6,566 nt of DNA from DASUUR01 sp036373975 (GTDB taxonomy: Bacteria; Patescibacteriota; Saccharimonadia; Saccharimonadales; Saccharimonadaceae). The stretch spans positions 1 through 6,566 of the forward strand of contig DASUUR010000016.1 in assembly GCA_036373975.1 (NCBI GenBank). The letters are read 5' to 3'. The notes beneath the pieces were generated by a model, which saw nothing but the letters and a program-made list of their open reading frames with translations, was not told where the DNA came from and ran no database searches. This document shows positions 1-6,270 of this stretch, piece by piece (the first letter of the stretch is position 1; each line of letters starts with the position of its first letter). A program made the translations under genes and the position numbers.

Positions 1-261
1 GCGAGCTTTTTGGGCTTTCGCTTATCGCGATTGGTTCGCGAGATTGAAATGTTCGCCGCCAGGCAGAACTTCTTTGATGCGCTGCGGGATTTCTTCTACA
101 CCCCCTTCGTTATCATAGGGCGGTGGTTGTCTGACAAGTACGCCAAGGTTAATGTGGTAACTCTCATACTTGATATGGCTATTGAGCTGCCCCTCAAGAC
201 TATTTTGCGTCTATCCCGGCAGTGGGTGCGTTTTTTGGGTGAGAAGCGAGATGAACTATAG
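1..261 (+). CDS. C-terminal fragment of an unrecognised protein
   Basis: The frame is open from the first base of the window to a TAG stop at 259-261, giving 86 residues of a protein whose start lies upstream. The TTG at 10-12 is an internal codon rather than a convincing start, since the frame stays open before it. The fragment is rich in Arg, Lys and aromatic residues. It has one short hydrophobic stretch (FVIIGRWL) and a later amphipathic segment (VNVVTLILDMAIELPLKTIL), followed by a basic tail ending in EKRDEL. No catalytic motif or signal is visible, and I do not recognise the family. The alternation of basic and hydrophobic patches could suit a membrane-surface protein, but this is only an impression. 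Its stop overlaps the end of the convergent peptidase gene by 6 bp. Coding status is supported by the uninterrupted frame and ordinary composition, not by homology. Confidence 0.6.
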   Translation, partial: ASFLGFRLSRLVREIEMFAARQNFFDALRDFFYTPFVIIGRWLSDKYAKVNVVTLILDMAIELPLKTILRLSRQWVRFLGEKRDEL

Positions 262-1329
262 CTCTTGATTGAGCCATTTCGTGAGGGCAAGATAATACTT
301 CTCTAGATCATGAGCAAGTAACCACTCATTCGGACCGTGACGATCGCCGCCGTTTGGCTGAACAAGGAGCGCGGGAATATTGTGGCGCGCGAACCAGTGA
401 CCATCACTGGCCCCATATGATTCACCAAATTCTGCCGGTTTTCCTAGTGTGTCCTCAAGCGCGCGGGTGTACGAGTGGACGAGTGGCGAGCTTTTATCTA
501 GATGCAATGCATGGCCATGGACCCTGGTTTTTAATGTTAAATTATGTGTTTTGGCAATCGAATCAAGATAAGCGATGTGGTCGTTTACTTCTTGGTCGTC
601 GAATGACCGAAAATCGAATGCTACAAGTGCGCTATCGGGCACCTGATTCCACGCGTGACCAGCCTGAGCAACACTTATAGTCAGCGTAGGGCCGGCTTCG
701 TGCTTAAAAGGATAGCGTTCGCGGATCTCATGTAGTAATGGGATAAGAGTGTGAAACGCATTATCCCCTTCCCACGGGCGAGAGCCATGGGCGGTTTTAC
801 CGCTAGCAATTAGCTCATTGAGCGTAAAACCCTTGGCGCGCTCCTCGATGCGCCAGTTGTCTCCGCCGTCGGGTATAAATACTAGACCAGCACGCCATCC
901 GTCTTCAAGAAACTCATTGACACTTGCGCCGCCGATTTCTTCATCGGTCGTGAACAAGAAGCCAATATCGAAATCTTTTAATTGTTCACTGTGCTTTTTG
1001 GCAAATTCGATAAAACAAGCGGCTGCGAACTTCATATCGAACACCCCGCGTCCATAGAGCCTCTCGTTGACTTTGGTCATTGTGTACTGTGATTCGTGCG
1101 CCGGCACAACATCGAGATGCGCCGCCAGAAGGATTTTAGGTGAGCGGGTATGCTTGGTGGTGGCGATCAGGTATGGGTTGTCACGCTCCATAGCTGCGGT
1201 CATGAATAGCCCGAGCGGCTCAAGCTCGTTGCGGATAAATTCAATTATTGAGTGGCACGCCTCTTTATTGTGGCTCTCGCTTGGTATAGCGATAAGTGAC
1301 GCCAGAGTGCGCTCAAGCGTTTCCTGCAT
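256..1329 (-). CDS. M20-family metallopeptidase / deacylase (ArgE/DapE/CPG2-like)
   Basis: This complete 357-residue protein is a probable cytoplasmic two-zinc hydrolase of the M20 (ArgE/DapE/carboxypeptidase G2) family, which cleaves peptide or N-acyl amide bonds. Visible residues fit the family: AHLDVVP (H71, D73), GRGVFDMK (bridging D98), TTDEEIGG (general base E130, ligand E131), PDGG (ligand D154) and HGPNE (last zinc ligand H331). The dimerisation domain is inserted at about 170-275 and begins with the typical GKTAHGSRPWEGDNA segment. There is no signal peptide. The length is normal for the family. The ATG start is supported by AAAGGA 5 nt upstream and by a TTGACA promoter. Substrate cannot be read from the sequence. 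Succinyl-diaminopimelate, acetylornithine and dipeptides are all possible, and no biosynthetic neighbours favour one. In a reduced genome, peptide scavenging is my preferred guess. It is divergent from the CtpE-like pump. Confidence 0.93.
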   Translation of the reverse strand: MQETLERTLASLIAIPSESHNKEACHSIIEFIRNELEPLGLFMTAAMERDNPYLIATTKHTRSPKILLAAHLDVVPAHESQYTMTKVNERLYGRGVFDMKFAAACFIEFAKKHSEQLKDFDIGFLFTTDEEIGGASVNEFLEDGWRAGLVFIPDGGDNWRIEERAKGFTLNELIASGKTAHGSRPWEGDNAFHTLIPLLHEIRERYPFKHEAGPTLTISVAQAGHAWNQVPDSALVAFDFRSFDDQEVNDHIAYLDSIAKTHNLTLKTRVHGHALHLDKSSPLVHSYTRALEDTLGKPAEFGESYGASDGHWFARHNIPALLVQPNGGDRHGPNEWLLAHDLEKYYLALTKWLNQEL

Positions 1330-1334
1330 AATAA

Positions 1335-1340
1335 TCCTTT
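1335..1340 (-). promoter_or_regulatory. Ribosome binding site of the M20 peptidase gene
   Basis: On the minus strand AAAGGA lies 5 nt before the ATG at 1329-1327. It is the only clear Shine-Dalgarno sequence at a gene start in this window, and it fixes the peptidase start. It contrasts with both ATPase genes, which have none. Confidence 0.7.
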
Positions 1341-1344
1341 AAGA

Positions 1345-1372
1345 TTGAAGTGTTAATTTGAGTATGTATGAT
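1345..1372 (+). promoter_or_regulatory. Promoter candidate for the CtpE-like ATPase gene (upstream)
   Basis: TTGAAG (1345-1350), a 16-bp spacer and TATGAT (1367-1372) form a sigma70-like promoter. Its start would be near 1379, giving a leader of about 14 nt to the ATG at 1393 or about 38 nt to the ATG at 1417. No Shine-Dalgarno sequence lies in that leader. A small inverted repeat (GTAT-gat-ATAC, 1366-1376) overlaps the -10; it is too short to call an operator. Confidence 0.35.
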
Positions 1373-1389
1373 ATACGCACGTCTGTCAA
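1361..1389 (-). promoter_or_regulatory. Promoter candidate for the M20 peptidase gene
   Basis: On the minus strand a perfect -35 hexamer TTGACA (1389-1384) is followed, after a 17-bp spacer, by CATACT (1366-1361, four of six matches to TATAAT). Transcription would begin near 1354, leaving a leader of about 25 nt that contains the AAAGGA ribosome binding site. The perfect -35 and ideal spacing make this a good housekeeping-sigma candidate, though the -10 is imperfect. Its -10 abuts the -10 of a promoter candidate on the opposite strand. Confidence 0.5.
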
Positions 1390-1410
1390 ATAATGCGTGT
1401 GCTGTATGAT
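1383..1410 (+). promoter_or_regulatory. Alternative leaderless promoter candidate for the CtpE-like ATPase
   Basis: CTGTCA (1383-1388, four of six matches to TTGACA), a 16-bp spacer and TATGAT (1405-1410, five of six matches to TATAAT) place the -10 exactly 6 nt before the in-frame ATG at 1417-1419. A transcript starting there would have no leader. The other ATPase gene has the same hexamer, 6-nt gap and ATG arrangement, which is the main reason to list it. If real, the first eight codons from 1393 are not translated. Confidence 0.35.
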
Positions 1411-3720
1411 AAGAACATGCTGGGTGAATATCTTTTGATTATACGCCGCAATTTAGTAAATCCACTAGTGATTGCGATTGCTGTATTGGTGACCTCCTTA
1501 CTCTTGTTGGGAGAGTTTCGTGATGCCTGGTTTATTTCTGTTGTTATTACTCTCAACGTACTTATTGCCATAATCCAGGAGATTCGTGCCCGGCGGGCTC
1601 TGCGAAAGCTTGAAATACTCACCGCTCCTAAAGCGACACGCATTCTCCCTAATGACACAAAAGAGACGGTTAATATTGAAGCAGTCGCTGTTGGAGATGT
1701 GCTGTATATCGAGGCCGGCGAGCAGCTGACTGCTGATGGCGCGGTAATTACCTCACAAGGCCTAGAGTGTGATGAAAGCTTACTAACCGGGGAGGCGCGT
1801 ACTATCCCTAAAGATACTAATGACACCGTCTACGCTGGCAGTATGGCAATGGCTGGCAAAGCGACGGTTCGAGTGTTGGCGGTAGGGGCCGATACTAAAG
1901 CCGGTGCCATGGTGGCGACTCTAAAGCGATACGAACCCGAGGCAACGCCACTGCAAAAACGAATTGCTCGCACCATTCAACTCTTGACTTACGCGGCCAT
2001 CGTGCTGTCCGTAGCGATTATTGTCATTTATCTTGCACGCGATTTGGGCATGATTGCTGCACTCAAAACCGTTACTGCTGCTGGTGTAACGGTTGTCCCC
2101 GAGGGTCTGCTGCTGGCAAGCACATTGCTACTCGCCTTTGGAGCCTTAAACCTAGCGCGACACAAAGTATTGCCGCAGAAGCTGTCTGCAATTGAGGCTA
2201 TGGCGCTGCTTGATGTGCTGTGCGTGGATAAAACCGGCACACTGACAAGCGACGCTATGACGCTAGAAAAAATCGTGCCGTTAAATGATGAGCCTGAAAC
2301 CTACCTACGCAAAGTGCTGTATGTATTGGCCAAAGAAGCTAGTAGCCACAACCCCACTAGCGAGGCGCTCCTTCGCGATATTCCCCGTCCGGATACTTAC
2401 CGTGTAGCAGATATATTAGCCTTTTCGTCGGCGCGTAAAATGAGTGCAGTCCGCCTAGGCGAAAAGGTGGTTGCCATGGGCGCCCCTGAAGTGTTGCTGC
2501 GGCACACGACTATTACTAAAAAGATGCAAGAGTCTATTGATGCTATGACGGAACAAGGGCTCAGGGTGTTGTTGGTCATGAGGATAGATAATTATGCAGG
2601 TAAGCTGCAGCAGCTACCGACCACAGTAAAGGGTCGGAGCATAGGTTTGGTCGTACTTAAAAACGCACTACGAGAACAGGTGCGTGAGACGGTAGATTTT
2701 TTGCAGGACCGCGATGTGCATATTAAGGTGATAAGTGGTGACAATCCTAAGACGGTTCAATATGTCGCTGAGTCGGCGGGCATAAAGGTTGCGGATAAAA
2801 TTATTACGGGTGCCGAGCTCGAGAAATTATCGGCAAAGGAATGGGATGCGACTGTTCTTGCCACAACTATATTCGCAAGGGTGTTGCCCGAGCAAAAGCA
2901 GCGTTTGCTACAGACTTTCCAGCGTGTCGGTAATTTTACCGGTATGGTTGGAGATGGTGTTAATGATGCTCTGGCGCTTAAACAATCTAACTTGGGAGTG
3001 GCGATGTTTGCTGGCGCGCCAGCAACACGACGAGTTGCAGATATCATTTTGCTTGATAACTCGTTCACTTCTTTGCCTGTTGGCATGCGGCTTGGTAACC
3101 GGATTATGCAGGCGATCGAGCTCATTGCTTGCCTGTTCTTTCATAAGATTGTGTATGGAGTCGTGTTACTGCTTGGGACGTTGGCGCTTAACACCATGTA
3201 CCCGTTCTTGCCGCGGCATATTACTTTTATGAATATATTTTTAGTAACTCTTCCTTCGGTATTGTGGACATTGCTTCCGCCTGAAACCCGCCAGCGAGTC
3301 AACCCGACGCACTTCTGGAAGAACACGGCGCTCAATGTTCTGCCAATTGCACTGCTGAGTGCTGCTGGCGTATTGTTTACGTATTTGTGGCTACTACACC
3401 GCGGTGGTCAGGAGCTTGCGATGAACGCTCAAACACTCACAGCACTGGCGGCGACAGTATTCGGGGTGGCGTTGGTGTTTTTTGTCCCCCGCCTGCTTGC
3501 TGTTCCAGCGGGCAAACGACTGCTCAGAATGCGCCTGCTCTACGCTGTGAGCGTGGTGGCCATTGTCGCACTCGTATTCACTGTGCCATTTATCCGTACT
3601 TTCTTGGATTTTGTATCACCAGATTTTTCGGATGCGCTTATTCCTGCGCTTGTAGTCATAGGAACTGTTGCGGCGCAATATTGGCTCAGTGGCTACCTGG
3701 GTCGCCGTGTTATTAAGTAG
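1393..3720 (+). CDS. P-type cation-transporting ATPase, CtpE-like (probable Ca2+)
   Basis: This 775-residue membrane pump would couple ATP hydrolysis to cation transport through an aspartyl-phosphate intermediate. The order is M1-M2 (about 22-64), actuator loop with DESLLTGEA (127-135), M3-M4 (about 196-253) with VVPEGLL (E237), and the phosphorylation motif DKTGTLT (D279). It continues with a short nucleotide domain (KMS at 349-351, GAPE at 363-366), VISGDN (446-451), GDGVNDALALK (520-530) and six C-terminal helices (about 573-768). TGEA instead of TGES, SGDN instead of TGDN, GAPE without the usual Lys, and an M6 lacking the SERCA NxxTD motif all match my recollection of mycobacterial CtpE, reported as a Ca2+ uptake pump. 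Ion and direction are inferred. The N-terminal cation-ATPase domain is essentially missing, and an in-frame TGA at 1369-1371 rules out an extension. Start 1393 gives the longest frame. ATG 1417 (residue 9) is a serious rival because of the -10 box 6 nt upstream. Neither has a Shine-Dalgarno sequence. The 3' end overlaps the convergent second pump by 8 bp. Confidence 0.93.
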   Translation: MRVLYDKNMLGEYLLIIRRNLVNPLVIAIAVLVTSLLLLGEFRDAWFISVVITLNVLIAIIQEIRARRALRKLEILTAPKATRILPNDTKETVNIEAVAVGDVLYIEAGEQLTADGAVITSQGLECDESLLTGEARTIPKDTNDTVYAGSMAMAGKATVRVLAVGADTKAGAMVATLKRYEPEATPLQKRIARTIQLLTYAAIVLSVAIIVIYLARDLGMIAALKTVTAAGVTVVPEGLLLASTLLLAFGALNLARHKVLPQKLSAIEAMALLDVLCVDKTGTLTSDAMTLEKIVPLNDEPETYLRKVLYVLAKEASSHNPTSEALLRDIPRPDTYRVADILAFSSARKMSAVRLGEKVVAMGAPEVLLRHTTITKKMQESIDAMTEQGLRVLLVMRIDNYAGKLQQLPTTVKGRSIGLVVLKNALREQVRETVDFLQDRDVHIKVISGDNPKTVQYVAESAGIKVADKIITGAELEKLSAKEWDATVLATTIFARVLPEQKQRLLQTFQRVGNFTGMVGDGVNDALALKQSNLGVAMFAGAPATRRVADIILLDNSFTSLPVGMRLGNRIMQAIELIACLFFHKIVYGVVLLLGTLALNTMYPFLPRHITFMNIFLVTLPSVLWTLLPPETRQRVNPTHFWKNTALNVLPIALLSAAGVLFTYLWLLHRGGQELAMNAQTLTALAATVFGVALVFFVPRLLAVPAGKRLLRMRLLYAVSVVAIVALVFTVPFIRTFLDFVSPDFSDALIPALVVIGTVAAQYWLSGYLGRRVIK

Positions 3721-6226
3721 TACTTTGTAGCCGCCTGCTGATATATTTATGGAGTTCGCCGAAAGCTATAATGACGCCAATGCCGATGCCCGCAGCAACC
3801 GCAAGGTCTGCTGGCGAAACCGGCGTAACGCGTAACAGACTCTGCAAGGGGCCGAAGAGTGCTAGCCACTGCAACGCTATGGCAATGCTAAGGCCGGCAT
3901 AAAATTTACCGTTCAGAGTTTTTAATCGGGTAAAGATTGATTCAGACTCACTCCGAGCATTCAGCGCGTTTGCCCACTGCATAACAACAAGCACGGTAAA
4001 GGTAATGGTTTGTGCGTATGCAACGCCGTGAGACTGTGCAAATGCCTGGAATGTGCAGAGTGCCGTAATAGCCATAACTGTCGCCAACAGTACCAATCGG
4101 CTTATAAGTAGCTTGGAGAGGATCGGTGCTTTGACGCGCCGCGGCGGGAGGCGCATGACGTTCTTTTCGCCTGGCTCAAGCCCAAGTGGAATAACCAGCG
4201 CGGTGTCGGTTACTAAGTTAATCCACAGAATTTGTACTGGTGCGACTGGCACCGGCATGCCAATGAGTAGTGCTCCGAGCATGGTAAGCATCTCGCCCGT
4301 TGTGGTTGTGAGCAGATAGAACAGCATACGGCGGATATTGCTAAATATGATACGACCTTCGCGTAGGGCCTCTATAATGCTCTTAAAATTATTATCAAGC
4401 AGAATCATGTCGCCAGCATCTTTAGCAATTTGGGAGCCGCTGCCCATGGCAATGCCAACGTGCGCATTGGCCAGGGCTGGTACATCATTAACACCATCTC
4501 CAGTCATTGCGGCAATGCCACTATGTTTTAGGGCCCCAAGGATGCGATACTTTTGCTCGGGGACAACACGCGCAAAAACAGTCGTTCTCTTAACCAGCTC
4601 TTGCAACTGCGCATCGCTTAAGTCATGCATTTGCCGACTGTCGAACACTTCATTACGGTGACTGGCTATGCCAAGCTGTTTGGCAATGGAAAAAGCGGTT
4701 TCAAAATGATCCCCCGTAATCATATGTACTGAGATGCCAGCCTGTTTTGCTGCGAGTACCGAGGCTTTTGCTTCAGGGCGCAGTATGTCACTGACGGCTA
4801 TGAAACCAAGAAAACTAAGGCCTTTTTTAACTTGCTCAAGAGCGAAGTCGGAATGGACGCGCTGGATTTTGGCTACGGCAATGACACGGTGCCCTTGCTT
4901 GGTAAGCGCTTGGAGTGTTGCTTCGGCTTCAGCTTTTTGCTCGCCACTCAAGGCTGTTAAGCGCAGGACATGCTCCGGCGAGCCCTTGATAACGGCAAAA
5001 TTTGTGTCGCCATCTTGCCAAATATTGCCGCTCATCGCAAAGCGGTGATCAAATGGTAATGTCGCGATGTGCTTGAATTTTGGTAAGGGCATGTTCTGGG
5101 CGTCGGCATAGGCCTCAATAGCTTTGTCGAGTGGATCATGGAGCGCGCCTTTGGTTTCATTTATTGTCAAAGGCAAGAGATCCAGGAGCTTGAGAGAGGT
5201 GTGCGGTGATTGCCAAGTGTGCTGCAGTGAAAGAATATTACGGGTTAAAGTGCCGGTTTTATCAGTTGCTATGGTCGTCACTACGCCGATAGTCTCGATA
5301 GCGCGCATATTACGCACTAGGGCTTTACGCCGCGCCATTCGACGCATACCAAGAACCAGAATTACAGTTATAGCAACCGGCAGGCCTTCCGGTACAGCGG
5401 AGACAGCCAGTGTTAATACAAACTGTACGGCGGCCGCGAGTTCCATATTGCGATAGAGGCTTAAGGCCAGCGCACAAAGTGAGATAACTCCAACCACTAC
5501 CACGATTTGGGTGAGCAGCTTATCTATTTTTCGTTGTACCGGACTCTCGGTGTCGGTACGAGTTGCAAGCGCCGCAATTTGCCCAAATTCTGTTGCGTTC
5601 CCGATGGCCGTTACCGCTGCTGTTGCTTCACCGCTCACAATAAAAGACCCCTGGAATAAAATATTTGTTTGCTCGTATGTTTCCTTTTCGCCTTTTAAGG
5701 GGTGCGGTTGCTTATCGACAGGCATTGATTCGCCAGTGAGGAGCGACTCGTCAACGCGTACATTGCTGGCATGTATAATTCGGGCATCTGCCGGGACCTT
5801 TTCGCCCTCGTTTAGCGTGATGATATCACCGGTCACAAGCTCGGTGGCATTGATTTTTCTTTGACGACCACCACGCCACACGATTACTGCTTGAGTAGAC
5901 TTTTCTTGGAGATCCTTTAGGATCTTCTCGGTCGAAAAATGCTGCACGTAGTAGATGATCGCGCTTACCGCCATGATAGATAATATTATGATTGCATCAA
6001 GAAGAGTGTGCTGAAAGAGGCTGAAAATCGCCGCAACAAACAATACCAGCATAAAAATGCTGGCAAACGGTTCAACAAGGGTGCGCCACAATGGGCGTGT
6101 TTTCAGGACAATGCTATTTGGTCCTTGTGCGGCACGGCGAAGCGCAGCCTCGTGATTGCTAAGTCCGCCTACTGTAGACCGTAACTCGCGCAGTACGTCC
6201 TCGCTGCGTTTTTGGTAAAGATGCAT
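3713..6226 (-). CDS. P2-type cation ATPase, SERCA/PMR1/PacL-like (probable Ca2+ exporter)
   Basis: From the ATG at 6226 this is an 837-residue pump with a complete P2 layout. An N-terminal cation-ATPase domain (1-50, with YQKRSEDVLREL and GLSNHEA) precedes M1-M2 (52-94). TGES (164-167), M3-M4 (240-296) with AVPEGLP (E280), DKTGTLT (D322), KGSPE (414-418), MITGD (502-506), TGDGVND (575-581) and M5-M10 (632-826) follow. Aligned by eye to SERCA, E280, N670 and D674 match E309, N796 and D800 (site II). E645 and T673 match E771 and T799, but the N768 and E908 positions carry T642 and Q750. One Ca2+ per cycle is therefore plausible, and Na+ or Mn2+ cannot be excluded. The frame continues upstream to a GTG at 6268 that overlaps the HxlR stop by 4 nt. 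I prefer the ATG because the family domain begins there and a -10 box lies 6 nt before it. The GTG would put the promoter and inverted repeat inside the coding sequence. Confidence 0.95.
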   Translation of the reverse strand: MHLYQKRSEDVLRELRSTVGGLSNHEAALRRAAQGPNSIVLKTRPLWRTLVEPFASIFMLVLFVAAIFSLFQHTLLDAIIILSIMAVSAIIYYVQHFSTEKILKDLQEKSTQAVIVWRGGRQRKINATELVTGDIITLNEGEKVPADARIIHASNVRVDESLLTGESMPVDKQPHPLKGEKETYEQTNILFQGSFIVSGEATAAVTAIGNATEFGQIAALATRTDTESPVQRKIDKLLTQIVVVVGVISLCALALSLYRNMELAAAVQFVLTLAVSAVPEGLPVAITVILVLGMRRMARRKALVRNMRAIETIGVVTTIATDKTGTLTRNILSLQHTWQSPHTSLKLLDLLPLTINETKGALHDPLDKAIEAYADAQNMPLPKFKHIATLPFDHRFAMSGNIWQDGDTNFAVIKGSPEHVLRLTALSGEQKAEAEATLQALTKQGHRVIAVAKIQRVHSDFALEQVKKGLSFLGFIAVSDILRPEAKASVLAAKQAGISVHMITGDHFETAFSIAKQLGIASHRNEVFDSRQMHDLSDAQLQELVKRTTVFARVVPEQKYRILGALKHSGIAAMTGDGVNDVPALANAHVGIAMGSGSQIAKDAGDMILLDNNFKSIIEALREGRIIFSNIRRMLFYLLTTTTGEMLTMLGALLIGMPVPVAPVQILWINLVTDTALVIPLGLEPGEKNVMRLPPRRVKAPILSKLLISRLVLLATVMAITALCTFQAFAQSHGVAYAQTITFTVLVVMQWANALNARSESESIFTRLKTLNGKFYAGLSIAIALQWLALFGPLQSLLRVTPVSPADLAVAAGIGIGVIIAFGELHKYISRRLQSTT

Positions 6227-6232
6227 ATGGTT

Positions 6233-6261
6233 ATTGTAGCCGGATCTGTGAGCTTTGGAAA
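6233..6261 (-). promoter_or_regulatory. Promoter candidate for the P2-type ATPase gene
   Basis: On the minus strand TTTCCA (6261-6256, four of six matches), a 17-bp spacer and TACAAT (6238-6233, five of six) lead to AACCAT and then the ATG at 6226. Transcription starting at the usual distance would begin at or next to the ATG, giving a leaderless message. No Shine-Dalgarno sequence is present. The -35 box sits in the spacer of an inverted repeat. The alternative is co-transcription with the HxlR gene; both may occur. Confidence 0.45.
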
Positions 6262-6270
6262 TGCTCACAG
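6246..6270. repeat. Perfect inverted repeat, possible operator between HxlR and ATPase genes
   Basis: CTGTGAGC (6246-6253) and GCTCACAG (6263-6270) are exact reverse complements separated by 9 bp. The repeat spans the HxlR stop codon and lies just upstream of the ATPase ATG. One arm lies between the candidate -35 and -10 boxes, the -35 lies in the spacer, and the other arm lies just upstream. This is the placement expected of a repressor site for a dimeric winged-helix protein such as HxlR. An 8-bp repeat of this spacing is expected a few times by chance in a window this size, so position rather than symmetry carries the argument. As RNA it could form a hairpin, but no U tract follows, so a terminator is unlikely. 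Confidence 0.45.

Noticed and set aside
261..274. GCTC-ttgatt-GAGC hairpin at the convergent end of the first gene and the peptidase gene
   Set aside because: The stem is only 4 bp with no U tract, and it lies in the last codons of the peptidase.
354..680. Open frame of 108 codons (+) antisense to the M20 peptidase gene
   Set aside because: The peptidase on the opposite strand has all its catalytic motifs. The antisense product has irregular composition and no recognisable features.
2067..2094. Perfect 9-bp inverted repeat (AACCGTTAC, 10-bp spacer, GTAACGGTT) inside the CtpE-like ATPase gene
   Set aside because: It lies in codons for conserved M4 residues just before VVPEGL (repeated Thr-Val codons). 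A perfect 9-bp repeat at this spacing is expected about once per window of this size by chance. There is no U tract or other context for a regulatory role.
2789..3232. Long secondary open frame (147 codons, +) inside the CtpE-like ATPase gene
   Set aside because: It overlaps the essential SGDN to GDGVND region of the pump in another frame. Its Cys/Leu/Ser-rich product has no recognisable motif, so it is a shadow of the real gene.
3691..3732. GGCTAC / GTAGCC pair and the AAGTA-g-TACTT palindrome around the convergent stop codons as a bidirectional terminator
   Set aside because: The first is a 6-bp stem with a 30-nt loop. The second has a 1-nt loop and is AT-rich. Neither is followed by a U tract on either strand.
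6265..6268. GTG start of the P2-type pump overlapping the HxlR TGA by 4 nt (translational coupling)
   Set aside because: GTGA overlaps are common in operons and this one cannot be excluded. The ATG at 6226 matches the family N-terminus better and has a promoter in front of it, so the GTG was not used as the start.
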